A stretch of DNA of 31,109 nt from positions 1-31,109 of the forward strand of contig JASJQH010006967.1 in assembly GCA_040143965.1 (NCBI GenBank), read 5' to 3'. Source of the stretch: Basidiobolus ranarum (lineage: Eukaryota > Basidiobolomycota > Basidiobolomycetes > Basidiobolales). Below are positions 30,941 through 31,109 of the stretch, in pieces (the stretch's first letter is position 1; each line of letters starts with the position of its first letter). The notes under the pieces are model-generated. The model saw nothing but the letters and a program-made list of their open reading frames with translations. It had not been told where the DNA came from and ran no database searches. Both the position numbers and the translations under genes were made by a program.

Positions 30941-31109
30941 TACATCAATCGTTCTCAGTTAAATTTGTAACCCTACGAGAAACATTCCACCGTGATGTAT
31001 AGGGGGATGAAAAGCACCAGATGGTGTGGACTTTATTTAGCTTAAATACTAATCTAAACAAAGTGACAATCAAGACATCAATCTTTTAAGATATTGTGAC
31101 AATACTGGA
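30941..31109. other. Window end, no feature seen
   Basis: AT-rich sequence downstream of the small secreted-protein locus. Nothing supported. Confidence 0.4.

Noticed and set aside
1-31109. Search for tRNA genes, transposon ends, viral insertions and biosynthetic cluster genes
   Set aside because: No cloverleaf with A/B boxes, no transposase or reverse transcriptase motifs, no terminal repeats, no backbone synthase genes were seen by eye.

Overview
The window is nuclear DNA of a filamentous fungus. It is AT-rich and gene-dense. Most genes carry short GT-AG introns of about 55-120 nt, and gene content is typically fungal: SAGA Spt7, a SWI/SNF ATPase, Hac1, an OPT transporter, an alpha-arrestin and a subtilase. 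The high intron load, together with interstitial TTAGGG-type repeats, points to an early-diverging (non-Dikarya) lineage, perhaps Zoopagomycota/Basidiobolus-like. That placement is inference. All gene models were built by hand from reading frames and splice signals; joins that remain open are marked.

Layout. Minus strand, 42-1779: a TUG/ASPSCR1-type UBX protein. Minus strand, 2413-6329: SPT7 of SAGA, with about a dozen exons including an 11-nt microexon. A 1.1-kb intergenic stretch carries a telomere-like repeat. Plus strand, 7487-8758: an intronless secreted subtilase. Plus strand, 9575-14651: SNF2/STH1-type remodeller ATPase in five exons. Minus strand, 15084-16587: a flavin-containing monooxygenase, head-to-head with a bZIP factor on the plus strand (17142-18179). 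Plus strand, 18928-19939: a short alpha-arrestin. Plus strand, 21144-22868: an unrecognised membrane protein. Minus strand, 23263-24798: an APC/LAT amino-acid permease. Plus strand, 26022-28584: an OPT oligopeptide transporter. Plus strand, 29054-29926: an unrecognised protein. Plus strand, from 30517: a small secreted cysteine-containing protein that may be broken.

The most notable item is the bZIP gene, a HAC1/XBP1 homologue. It contains two 7-nt CNGCAGN loops on short stems, 47 nt apart. The first has the same GAGU/ACUC stem as animal XBP1. Ire1-type removal of the 47 nt would shift frame and give a compact acidic/aromatic C-terminus. The unspliced frame instead encodes an 18-residue hydrophobic stretch that recalls the membrane-targeting region of XBP1u. 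The divergent partner is a flavin monooxygenase, the family of yeast Fmo1, which supplies oxidising power for ER folding. The two genes may therefore form an ER-stress pair.

Two chromatin genes (SPT7, SNF2) and two nutrient permeases plus an alpha-arrestin lie in the same window. There is no evidence of a biosynthetic cluster. No tRNA, rRNA, CRISPR array or transposon was recognised.
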